Source: Actinomycetota bacterium (GTDB lineage Bacteria > Actinomycetota > CADDZG01 > WHSQ01). From it: DNA of 64,000 nt. Positions 44,416 to 52,511 of the stretch are shown piece after piece. The DNA is taken from assembly GCA_030446465.1 (NCBI GenBank), contig JAUJNI010000001.1, positions 295,859 to 359,858 of the forward strand, in the 5' to 3' direction. The notes below the pieces were generated by a model, which worked only from the letters and a program-made list of their open reading frames with translations, ran no database searches and had not been told where the DNA came from. The translations under genes and the position numbers were made by a program. How positions within the stretch are numbered: the first letter of the stretch is position 1; every line of letters begins with the position of its first letter.

Positions 44416-46500
44416 ATGAAACACGCAGCCCACAGTAGTAGAGGGATGCAGACAGACCACACACCCCACGCCGCTCATGCTGCTGCGGGCAGCGACGCTC
44501 ACGGGAGCCACTCCGGGCACGAGCACCATGCTGCGATGTTCAGGGACCGGTTCTGGCTCACCGTGGCGCTGTCCGTTCCGGTGATCTTTTTCAGCGAGAT
44601 GTTCCAGATGCTCCTCGGCTACCGGGCCCCCACCTTCCCCGGAAGCGAGCTCATCCCTGCGGTCCTCGGAACCGTGATCTTTGTCTATGGAGGGGCCCCC
44701 TTCTTGAGGGGCGGTCTGTCGGAAGCGAGGACGCGGCGCCCGGGCATGATGTTGCTGATCGCGCTGGCCATCACCGTCGCCTTCATAGCGAGCGCGCTGA
44801 CGGAGTTCGGGCTGTTCGACCTCGACTTCTGGTGGGAGCTCGCCGCCCTGATAGCGATCATGCTGCTGGGGCACTGGCAGGAGATGAGGGCGGTGGGACA
44901 GGCGAGTGGCGCCCTCCAAGCGTTGGCCGAGCTGCTGCCCGACGAGGCCGAGAAGGTCACCGACGGTGGCCTCGAGGTGGTTGCGATATCCGAGCTCACA
45001 GAAGACGACGTGGTGCTGGTTCGTCCGGGGGCCCGCGTCCCTGCCGACGGTGTGGTGATCGAGGGCAGCGTCGAGGTCGACGAGTCGATGTTGACCGGCG
45101 AGTCGCGGCCCGTTCCCAAGACGGTGGGGGAGCGAGTGGTCGCGGGCTCGGTGGTCGCCGATTCCTCGGTCCGCGTCCGGGTCGACGCAGTCGGAGAGAA
45201 CACCGCCCTCGCCGGGATCCGGAGGCTTGTGGAGGAGGCGCAGCAGTCACGCTCGCGAGCCCAGGCGCTGGCCGACCGCGCGGCCGCCTTTCTCTTCTAC
45301 GTAGCCACCGCCGCGGGAATCTTCACCTACATTGCCTGGACCCTGATCGGGGAGCCGCGTGGCGCGGTGGAGCGCACCGTCACGGTGCTCGTGATCGCGT
45401 GCCCTCACGCTCTCGGGCTCGCGATTCCCCTCGTGATCTCCATCTCCACGTCGTTGTCCGCCCGCAACGGGATCCTGGTGAAGGACCGCCTAGCTCTCGA
45501 GCGCATGCGGGAGGTCGATGCGGTGCTGTTCGACAAGACCGGCACCCTGACCGCGGCCCGGCATGTGGTCACCGGCATAGCGGCCTTGAGGGGCGACGAC
45601 GACTCGCTCCTTCGGATTGCGGGGGCTGTGGAGGCAGATAGCGAGCACCCACTGGCGAAGGCGATCGTTGCCGCAGCTTCCGAGCGGGGCGACCTCCCTG
45701 CCGCCACCAACTTCCGTTCCATGACGGGACGCGGCGTCGAGGCGTCCGTTGACGGCGAGACGGTCACCATCGGCGGGCCGTCTCTCATCAGGGAGCGCTC
45801 ACTCACCCTCCCGAAGGAGCTCGACGGCAAGACCACGGCGTGGGCAAGCCGCGGGGCGGCGATCCTCTATGTGATCAAGGGGGCGGAGGTGCAGGGTGCT
45901 CTGGCGCTCGAGGACGAGGTGAGACCCGAGTCGAAGCAGGCGGTGGAGTCCCTTCACGACATCAGGATCAAGGTTGCCATGATCACCGGAGATGCCCGGC
46001 AGGTCGCCGATGCCGTTGCGGGTGAGCTGGGCATCGACGAGGTCTTTGCCGAGGTCCTTCCCGAGGACAAGGACGCGGCGGTCGCCCACCTTCAGCGACG
46101 CGGCCACACCGTCGCCATGGTGGGGGACGGCGTCAACGACGCCCCCGCGCTGGCCCGCGCCGATGTGGGCATCGCGATCGGGGCAGGAACCGATGTGGCG
46201 ATGGAGTCGGCCGGGGTCGTTCTTGCATCGGACGACCCGCGCGCGGTAGTCGACGTCATCAAGCTGTCGAAGGCCTCGTACAGGAAGATGGTCCAGAACC
46301 TCGTGTGGGCGACCGGCTACAACGCGTTCGCCATCCCCGTCGCGGCCGGCGTCCTGGCGTGGGCCGGAATCACGCTGGCGCCCGCTCTGGCCGCCGTGTT
46401 CATGAGCCTGTCGACGATCATCGTTGCACTGAACGCTCAATTGCTTCGCCGGCTGCAGCTGGGGCCGGAAACAAGGGCTGCTGCCATCAACGCAGGCTGA
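44416..46500 (+). CDS. copB: Copper-translocating P-type ATPase, CPH type (CopB)
   Basis: A 694-residue P1B-type ATPase. The N-terminus (1-45) is rich in histidine (SGHEHHAAM and neighbours) instead of having a CxxC domain. The transmembrane metal motif is VIACPHALGLAIP, i.e. Cys-Pro-His, the CopB/P1B-3 signature. Phosphorylation site LFDKTGTLTA, TGE motif in DESMLTGESRPVPK, and the hinge MVGDGVNDAPALA are intact. It likely exports copper ions. AAGGAG at 44403-44408 precedes ATG 44416. Confidence 0.93.
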   Translation: MKHAAHSSRGMQTDHTPHAAHAAAGSDAHGSHSGHEHHAAMFRDRFWLTVALSVPVIFFSEMFQMLLGYRAPTFPGSELIPAVLGTVIFVYGGAPFLRGGLSEARTRRPGMMLLIALAITVAFIASALTEFGLFDLDFWWELAALIAIMLLGHWQEMRAVGQASGALQALAELLPDEAEKVTDGGLEVVAISELTEDDVVLVRPGARVPADGVVIEGSVEVDESMLTGESRPVPKTVGERVVAGSVVADSSVRVRVDAVGENTALAGIRRLVEEAQQSRSRAQALADRAAAFLFYVATAAGIFTYIAWTLIGEPRGAVERTVTVLVIACPHALGLAIPLVISISTSLSARNGILVKDRLALERMREVDAVLFDKTGTLTAARHVVTGIAALRGDDDSLLRIAGAVEADSEHPLAKAIVAAASERGDLPAATNFRSMTGRGVEASVDGETVTIGGPSLIRERSLTLPKELDGKTTAWASRGAAILYVIKGAEVQGALALEDEVRPESKQAVESLHDIRIKVAMITGDARQVADAVAGELGIDEVFAEVLPEDKDAAVAHLQRRGHTVAMVGDGVNDAPALARADVGIAIGAGTDVAMESAGVVLASDDPRAVVDVIKLSKASYRKMVQNLVWATGYNAFAIPVAAGVLAWAGITLAPALAAVFMSLSTIIVALNAQLLRRLQLGPETRAAAINAG

Positions 46501-46563
46501 CGTGCGACGGGAGACGCGGATGCATGCGCGGGCGCTTCTTCGCAGGGATGGCAGGCTTGTGAT

Positions 46564-47607
46564 GTGACCGAGCCCCACGACCACCGCGATCACGACCATT
46601 CCCATCACCATCACTCCGGTGGTCTGAGAGGTCGCATCGCTTCGTTGTTCTCGGCGCACTCGCACGACTCCACAGATCACGTCGATCGTGCGCTCGAGAC
46701 GAGCGACCGCGGCATCCGTGCGCTAAAGATCTCGATGGTGGGTCTGGGCGTTACGGCCGCTCTCCAGCTTGCCGTTGTCTTCTGGAGCGGGTCCGTCGCT
46801 CTCTTGGGAGATACGGTCCATAACTTCGCCGACGCGTTGACCTCGTTGCCGTTGTGGCTTGCGTTCAGCGTCGGCAGGCGGGACCGCACCTCGCGCTTCA
46901 CGCACGGATTCGGACGGGCCGAGGACGTTGCCGGCATCTTCATCGTGCTTGTCATCACCTTGTCTGCGGCGGTCGCCGCCTACGAGGCGGTCCAGCGTCT
47001 GCTTCATCCCGTCGGAATTCGCAACCTCGCCCTGGTGATCGCGGCTGCGGTCATTGGGTTCATCGGGAACGAACTGGTGGCGGTCTACAGGATCAGAGTG
47101 GGACGCGCAATCGGGTCGGCGGCTCTGGTGGCCGACGGGATGCACTCCCGTGCCGACGGGCTTACCTCGTTGGCGGTGCTGGCCGGGGCGGTGGGCGTTG
47201 CGGCCGGCTTCCCGGTCGCGGACCCTCTAGCTGGCCTATTGATCACCGCCGCTCTCTTGTTCGTTCTGAGAAACGCCGCTCGAGAGGTCTATTACCGCTT
47301 GATGGACGCGGTGGATCCCGAACTCGTCGCCCAGGCGCACGAAGTTCTTCTAAAGGTTGACGGTGTGCGCGCAGTGGATGACCTTCGCATTCGTTGGATC
47401 GGGCACCGCCTTCGCGCCGAGGTGGAGATCATGGTCGACGCGAAGCTGACAGTGGTAGAGGCGCATGAGATCGCGGTCCGCTCGCACCACGTTCTGCTTC
47501 ACGAGGTGCCACGGTTGGGGTCGGCCATCGTGCACGCCAACCCGTCGACCGAAGATGGCAGAGATCACCACGCAGCCATAGCCCACCACTTCGCCGCCAC
47601 TCCTTGA
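46564..47607 (+). CDS. Cation-diffusion facilitator, zinc/cobalt/cadmium efflux type
   Basis: A 347-residue transporter. The first 40 residues are histidine-rich (DHRDHDHSHHHHSGG). Six membrane segments follow. The metal-site motifs are LLGDTVHNFADALTS in TM2 and LVADGMHSRADGLTS in TM5, both with HxxxD. The C-terminal cytoplasmic ferredoxin-like domain is present (VHEVLLKVDGVRAVDDLRI type). It begins at GTG 46564, 63 bases after copB on the same strand, and may be co-expressed. The likely substrate is zinc or a related divalent ion. Confidence 0.9.
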   Translation: MTEPHDHRDHDHSHHHHSGGLRGRIASLFSAHSHDSTDHVDRALETSDRGIRALKISMVGLGVTAALQLAVVFWSGSVALLGDTVHNFADALTSLPLWLAFSVGRRDRTSRFTHGFGRAEDVAGIFIVLVITLSAAVAAYEAVQRLLHPVGIRNLALVIAAAVIGFIGNELVAVYRIRVGRAIGSAALVADGMHSRADGLTSLAVLAGAVGVAAGFPVADPLAGLLITAALLFVLRNAAREVYYRLMDAVDPELVAQAHEVLLKVDGVRAVDDLRIRWIGHRLRAEVEIMVDAKLTVVEAHEIAVRSHHVLLHEVPRLGSAIVHANPSTEDGRDHHAAIAHHFAATP

Positions 47608-47632
47608 GCGGGGGTGAACTGGGGACGCCGGC

Positions 47633-48391
47633 TTAGGGGTTCAGGTAGGGGCGCTTCGGCTTCGGGACTACCGTGACCGCGGAGGCGTCGACGATGACCT
47701 CGCGGCCGAGCGGGTACATCTTGCCGGCGACCCGCACCCACTGGTCTTCGGCGAGCTGGCCCGGCGGGGCGCCCACCACACGCACCTGCACGCCAAGTGC
47801 ATCGGCGACGCAGCACGAGATCATGAACCTGGTCAGCACGAACTCGTCTGCAGGCTGACCGGGCTCCCGGGTGACGAAGCCCGTGAAGGTCACATCGCTG
47901 CCCGCCCTCGCAACGAGCGCCTGCATGCCCTCTTTCGACCTGAGGCCTCCGGCAACGTCGGCCAGCGACAGCTCTCCACTGGAAATGTCTTCGGCGGAGG
48001 CAGCCAGTCCTCCGCTCGAAAACGAGGACCGCCGGGAGGCTGCATAAGAGGTCAGCGAAGCCGGTGGCAGGGCGAGCACGATCACGACCGGGACCATGAT
48101 GAGGCCGATGCCCGCCACCGCCCTGCGATCGAGCGGCTCGGCATGCTCCACCCTTAGCGTGAACACCCGGCCGATTACCGCTATGGAAAGGATAACGGCG
48201 CCGACCGGAACCACCCAGGCAGTTCGGGAGGAGAGGTAGAGGGCCACTCGGTCGCTGAGGAGCAGGAACCAGAAGAGGCCCCCCCATGCCGCCAGCGCGA
48301 GCGTCGCCAAAACGCGTGCCGGACTCAGTGACTTGCTGGCTTTATGAACGTGCCTGTGTACCGACTGGATGGTCTGAACGTCCGAGCTCAT
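47633..48391 (-). CDS. TIGR03943 family protein (YcgQ-like), partner of the upstream permease
   Basis: A 252-residue protein with two to four membrane segments in its N-terminal half (FWFLLLSDRVALYLSSRTAW and following) and a soluble C-terminal domain. The conserved Cys pair is in RFMISCCVADALGVQVRV, and the domain ends in VPKPKRPYLNP. In bacteria such genes sit next to YraQ/YcgR-type permeases, as here, where ATG 48391 overlaps the permease stop (ATGA). A metal-linked role is suspected for the pair but not proved. A paralogue is at 51769-52464. Confidence 0.85.
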   Translation of the reverse strand: MSSDVQTIQSVHRHVHKASKSLSPARVLATLALAAWGGLFWFLLLSDRVALYLSSRTAWVVPVGAVILSIAVIGRVFTLRVEHAEPLDRRAVAGIGLIMVPVVIVLALPPASLTSYAASRRSSFSSGGLAASAEDISSGELSLADVAGGLRSKEGMQALVARAGSDVTFTGFVTREPGQPADEFVLTRFMISCCVADALGVQVRVVGAPPGQLAEDQWVRVAGKMYPLGREVIVDASAVTVVPKPKRPYLNP

Positions 48392-49389
48392 CCCACCAAC
48401 ACCTCGATCCACAGCGTGCCGACCAGCGTCATCGTGGCGACGACTATGACCACCGTTCTAAAGAAGCCCTTCCTGAAGGTCGCGGAGTAGAGGATGCCGA
48501 GCTTGGTGTCGACCATGGGGCCGAAGACCAAGAAGGCGAGCTGGGCGCCCACGCCGAACTGCACGAACGACGCAGCCACGAAAGCGTCCGACTCGGAGCA
48601 CAGGGACAGCACGAAGGCCAGCGCCATCATGGCGAGGAGATCAACGACCGGGGTTCCGGCCACGGAGCCGATCACCGACTGCGGGACGAAGGTCTGAAGG
48701 GCCGCCGCCACGATCGCCCCTATGACGAGGAAGCGACCCATGAAGACGAAGTCACCCGAGAGGTGCCCAAAGAACGCCTGCGACTTCGACTCGTGCTGGT
48801 GCGAGTGGTCCTCTCCTTGATCATTTCTGGGCCGCAGAAGCTTCTGCCGGGTCTCGTCCGACATGACCCAGCCGACGCCCATCGCGCACAACAGCCCGAG
48901 CCCCGCGCGCCCGAGGAGCATGGGCCAGAAGATGTCCCGCCCCCTATAGGCAACCGCGGTCGAGGCGAGCACGACCGGGTTCAGGATCGGGGCTGCCAGC
49001 ATGAAGGTGACCGCGGCGGCGGGGGTGAGGCCCTTGGCGAGCAGTCGCCTGGCGACGGGGACCGAACCGCATTCGCACACCGGAAAGGCGGCACCGGCCA
49101 GGCCTGAGACGGGCAACTGCAGGGGCTTCGGCAACAACGCCAATCGCTCGAAGATGCTTTGGGGCACGAACACCTCTATTGCGGCCGACACGACGGCGCC
49201 GAGCAAGATGAAGGGCATCGCCTCGATCAACAAGGACCCGAAGATCAGGAAGAAGTTCTGGACCGCTGCCACCCGGGTCGGCTCCGTTACTCGCAGAACG
49301 GCCCACAGCGCGACCAAGCCTGCGGTCAAGACCGCGCCGTACTTCCACGTGTCGATCCGCCCCTGATCGGGTCGAGCGCTTAGAGCCAT
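48388..49389 (-). CDS. YraQ/ArsP-type (DUF318) permease
   Basis: A 333-residue permease with about eight to ten membrane segments. The signature CECGSVPVARRLLAKGL follows the third segment and LAAPILNPVVLAST the fourth. The second repeat has LSLCSESDAFVAASFVQFG. A His-rich loop (HSHQHESKSQ) lies between the halves. Cys residues in the two repeats face the predicted pore. ATG 49389 overlaps the stop of the preceding gene. The paralogue at 50762-51772 is very similar in both repeats. Confidence 0.88.
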   Translation of the reverse strand: MALSARPDQGRIDTWKYGAVLTAGLVALWAVLRVTEPTRVAAVQNFFLIFGSLLIEAMPFILLGAVVSAAIEVFVPQSIFERLALLPKPLQLPVSGLAGAAFPVCECGSVPVARRLLAKGLTPAAAVTFMLAAPILNPVVLASTAVAYRGRDIFWPMLLGRAGLGLLCAMGVGWVMSDETRQKLLRPRNDQGEDHSHQHESKSQAFFGHLSGDFVFMGRFLVIGAIVAAALQTFVPQSVIGSVAGTPVVDLLAMMALAFVLSLCSESDAFVAASFVQFGVGAQLAFLVFGPMVDTKLGILYSATFRKGFFRTVVIVVATMTLVGTLWIEVLVG

Positions 49390-50738
49390 CAGCAATACCT
49401 CGCAAAGGAGACCGCTATCGCGGGAAAAGCATCCCCGAACAATCTTGTTCCGTCATCTGCTTTAACTGCTTTCAGGGCGGCCAGCACGTCGTCCTCGGGG
49501 ATCGACAGCTTGGCGAGGGTGCGCTGGTCGAGGTATAGCCCCCCGGGCGCGGCCGCCTCGACAACCGGCTGCGACGCCCCCACCGAGCTCTCCACCTGCT
49601 GGACGATCTGAGACGCATCGAGGGAGTCCTCGTCCTCGTCCGGAGCAAGGGAACCCGTAGCCGTTACCACGACGGTTAGCGAGTCACCGGCCACCTGCCG
49701 GGCCGCGCCGAGCACTCGTCCGAGTCCGGCGTCCATGTCCCGAAGCGATCCCTCGAGGGCGACGACCATGAGATCGGGGACGTCGTCATCGCCGAACCCC
49801 TCCGTCTCGAGCATCGTGACTGCGGCGCCGATGGGGTCCCGCTTGGCGATCGCCACCTCGTCCTTGTCGACGTCGATGTACCAGTCCCCGCCTATCGCTC
49901 CACGGTCGGCGACGTCCGTGCCGCTGAGTCCGATGACCGGCTCCTCGTGCAGCTTCTCGTCGAGGTCGTCCCCCAGCGCGGCGATGATCGACTCGGGAAC
50001 CGGCGCCTCGTTGCCCCACGCCCGAACCAGCTTCCCGTCGTCGTCTCGGATGAGCGAGCCGGTGACGCCGTGCTGCCGGGGTGAGCCTCCGGTCCCCAGG
50101 GTCATCATTGCGGCGGCCGGGTCGAGCGGCAGGAAGCCGACCTCGCCGTCCATCGTCGCGGCCCCCGCGTCCACCAGCGACCTCAGCTCGGGCCACGCCT
50201 GTGCATCCGCCTCGAGATCGCGGCTGCCCACCCCCTTCAGGACCACCTCCAGCACCAACCGCGGTGTCTGTCCACCGGCGACGTCCTCCACTGCTCGGCC
50301 CGCACGGACCTTGGGATGGGGCCTTTTCAGTCCGATGATCTCGGCCGCGGTCGGGGCGATGTCCTGGAGCTCGGTTCCGGCGGGCACCTCGGCCCCCGCG
50401 GCGACGCCGGTCCCCGAGAAGACGATCGGGATCCTCCCCCGGTCGTCGGGCACCCGCGAGGGCCACGGAGGATCGAGGTCCCGCGGCGAGAAGGCGGTGC
50501 CTCCGGCGACGTGCACGTCGCCCGTCATCGCAAGCAGGTCCGGCGAACGACCCTCGCGAAATCCGGCGGCGATGCGAGTCCTCGTCTGCTCGGGCAAAGA
50601 GCAGAACGGCACCTCTGCGGCGGCAGTGACCGGCTCGTCGCAGGAGTGCCCCACACACAGGACGCGCAACACGACCGCCGGCACGCCGACCAGGGCGAGA
50701 GCGAGGAGGAGCGTCCCGATCCTGCGACCGAAGGGCAC
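49389..50738 (-). CDS. Circularly permuted alkaline-phosphatase-superfamily protein, catalytic residues lost
   Basis: A 449-residue protein with an N-terminal membrane segment, paralogous to the proteins at 52512 and 55531. The N-terminal block (GRIPIVFSGTGV ... TELQDIAPTAAEIIGLKRP) corresponds to the end of ordinary members of the fold. It precedes the block that is usually first (RLVLEVVLKGVGSRDLEADA). The first metal Asp is Lys in VLKGVG, the nucleophile Thr position is Pro in DPAAAMMTLGTG, and the later ADHGQQ is TATGSL. It should not be an active hydrolase. Cys46 and the terminal Cys449 are near the two ends of the domain. Start GTG 50738. Confidence 0.7.
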   Translation of the reverse strand: MPFGRRIGTLLLALALVGVPAVVLRVLCVGHSCDEPVTAAAEVPFCSLPEQTRTRIAAGFREGRSPDLLAMTGDVHVAGGTAFSPRDLDPPWPSRVPDDRGRIPIVFSGTGVAAGAEVPAGTELQDIAPTAAEIIGLKRPHPKVRAGRAVEDVAGGQTPRLVLEVVLKGVGSRDLEADAQAWPELRSLVDAGAATMDGEVGFLPLDPAAAMMTLGTGGSPRQHGVTGSLIRDDDGKLVRAWGNEAPVPESIIAALGDDLDEKLHEEPVIGLSGTDVADRGAIGGDWYIDVDKDEVAIAKRDPIGAAVTMLETEGFGDDDVPDLMVVALEGSLRDMDAGLGRVLGAARQVAGDSLTVVVTATGSLAPDEDEDSLDASQIVQQVESSVGASQPVVEAAAPGGLYLDQRTLAKLSIPEDDVLAALKAVKADDGTRLFGDAFPAIAVSFARYC

Positions 50739-50761
50739 TGCTTCAAGCTACCTTGTTCGGG

Positions 50762-51772
50762 ATGATTCGAACCGAAAGCGCGGGGCTGAGACGTCCCGCC
50801 ACCGGCCCGCTGATGGTCGGGCTGGCAGCCCTCGCCGCGCTGCTCGTGGTGGGGGGCCGGCTCGGCGGCGTAGGACGGATACCCGCCGCAGAGACGTTTG
50901 TGCTGATCTTCACCTCCATCGTGGTGGAGGCGCTGCCGTTCGTCCTCTTGGGAGCGCTCGTGTCCGCCTTGATCGAGGTGTACGTGCCCGACAAGGCGTT
51001 CGCCAGGGTCGGCCGGCTGCCGTTGCCGTTGCAGCTCCCTGCGGCCGCACTTGGCGGGTTTGCCTTTCCCGTGTGCGAGTGCGGCTCGGTGCCCGTGGCC
51101 CGTCGGCTCATATCCCGCGGGATGCATCCCGCATCGGGCCTGGCCTTCATGCTCGCTTCGCCGATCCTGAATCCCATCGTGCTGGCCTCGACGTTGATCG
51201 CCTACAGAGGCCGGGGTGTTGGGGGGGCCATGGTGCTCGGGCGCGCGGGGCTCGGCCTGCTCCTCGCCATTGCCGCGGGCTGGGCCATCGGAGGAGACGG
51301 CGCCAAAGACCTGCTGAGAGTCCGTCCGTCCGACGTCGACCTGAACGGCAGTCGCCACGCCGGGGGGTCCAGGGGGGCCGCCTTCGGCGAGCATCTCGCC
51401 AACGACTTCTTCTTCATGGGCCGCTTCGTCGTTCTGGGGGGAGCCATTGCTGCGTTGCTGCAGACATCAATACCCCAAAGCCTCGTCTCTGGAGTGGCTC
51501 AGACCCCGATCGTGGGGGCGCTTGCCCTCATGGGTCTGGCTTTCGTGCTGTCGCTGTGCTCAGAAGCCGACGCCTTCGTTGCGGTGTCGTTCGTCCAGTT
51601 CCCGCTTGGGTCTCAACTGGCGTTCCTGGTGTTCGGGCCGGTGGTCGACGCAAAGCTGGCCCTCCTGTACGGGGCGACCTTCCGGCGCAGGTTCGTGGTT
51701 CGTTTGATCGCGGTCGCTCTGCCCGTGGTCCTTGCCGGATCGCTGTGGTTCGAGGTGGTGGTGCGCCCATGA
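50762..51772 (+). CDS. YraQ/ArsP-type (DUF318) permease, second copy
   Basis: A 336-residue permease, paralogous to the one at 48388. It shares CECGSVPVARRLISRGMHPA, LASPILNPIVLASTLIAYRG and LSLCSEADAFVAVSFVQFPL. The loop between repeats is short and not histidine-rich here. ATG 50762 is the likely start, with TTG 50753 as alternative; the gene is divergent from the degenerate phosphatase-like gene with only 23 bases between starts. Its TGA overlaps the ATG of the TIGR03943 gene. Confidence 0.88.
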   Translation: MIRTESAGLRRPATGPLMVGLAALAALLVVGGRLGGVGRIPAAETFVLIFTSIVVEALPFVLLGALVSALIEVYVPDKAFARVGRLPLPLQLPAAALGGFAFPVCECGSVPVARRLISRGMHPASGLAFMLASPILNPIVLASTLIAYRGRGVGGAMVLGRAGLGLLLAIAAGWAIGGDGAKDLLRVRPSDVDLNGSRHAGGSRGAAFGEHLANDFFFMGRFVVLGGAIAALLQTSIPQSLVSGVAQTPIVGALALMGLAFVLSLCSEADAFVAVSFVQFPLGSQLAFLVFGPVVDAKLALLYGATFRRRFVVRLIAVALPVVLAGSLWFEVVVRP

Positions 51773-52464
51773 TCGATGGGCGACTGGCACGTACCGCAGT
51801 GCTGGCCCTGTGGGCGGCGTTCTTCGCCTATTTGTGGCTGACCGGAGAGATGACCAGGTATCTGGGCCCCCGCACCTACTGGGTGGTTCCTTTCGGGGCG
51901 TTCACGCTTCTTGCGGCGGCCGGCATCCACCTGATGACGCTCCGCTCGGGTGGGGGCCGAAAGCTGTCTGTTGGTCAGGTCGCGAGCCTGTCGGTCCTTC
52001 TTGTTCCCATCGTCGCCGTGGTGATGGTTCCGCGAGCCGAGCTCGGTGCGCTCGCCGCTTCCCGCAAGGCGACCGGAGGAGTTGGAGCCGCCGGTTACAG
52101 CGCTCCCCCGGTGACGTCGGGGGCCGAGCCGTCCTTCATCGACGTCCACTTCGCCAACGAGTCGGCCGAATATGGCGCTAAACGCGGGGTAGTCGACGGC
52201 CGTCCGATGGAGCTGGTGGGCTTCGTCTCGCAGCCCTCCGCCACGCCGGGGACAACCTTCGAGCTGAGTCGCTTCTACGTCTCGTGCTGCGCCGCCGATG
52301 CGATCCCCTACTCGGTCATGATCGACCCCGCCGGAGTCGAGGGTGACTTTCCGGTCGACACGTGGCTGAGCGTCTCCGGAACCCTCAGGCAGGACACCCA
52401 AGGGTTCACGCTCGAGGCTCAACGGATACGAGAGGTGGACGAGCCTCAAGACCCATATTTGTGA
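51769..52464 (+). CDS. TIGR03943 family protein (YcgQ-like), second copy
   Basis: A 231-residue protein of the same family as 47633-48391. The N-terminal TM region contains FFAYLWLTGEMTRYLGPRTY, and the C-terminal domain has RFYVSCCAADAIPYSVMI with the conserved Cys pair. Overlap with the permease stop (ATGA) repeats the arrangement of the other copy. It ends 48 bases before the phosphatase-like gene, so permease, TIGR03943 and phosphatase-like genes may form one transcript. Confidence 0.85.
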   Translation: MIDGRLARTAVLALWAAFFAYLWLTGEMTRYLGPRTYWVVPFGAFTLLAAAGIHLMTLRSGGGRKLSVGQVASLSVLLVPIVAVVMVPRAELGALAASRKATGGVGAAGYSAPPVTSGAEPSFIDVHFANESAEYGAKRGVVDGRPMELVGFVSQPSATPGTTFELSRFYVSCCAADAIPYSVMIDPAGVEGDFPVDTWLSVSGTLRQDTQGFTLEAQRIREVDEPQDPYL

Positions 52465-52511
52465 TCCACCTGTACTAGTGTGCTGACCCATCCAACCCTG
52501 GAGGACAAGTT

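Noticed and set aside
49735-52464. A 909-codon plus-strand frame
   Set aside because: Only its last 231 codons (from ATG 51769) resemble a protein; the rest is antisense or out-of-frame to the phosphatase-like and permease genes.
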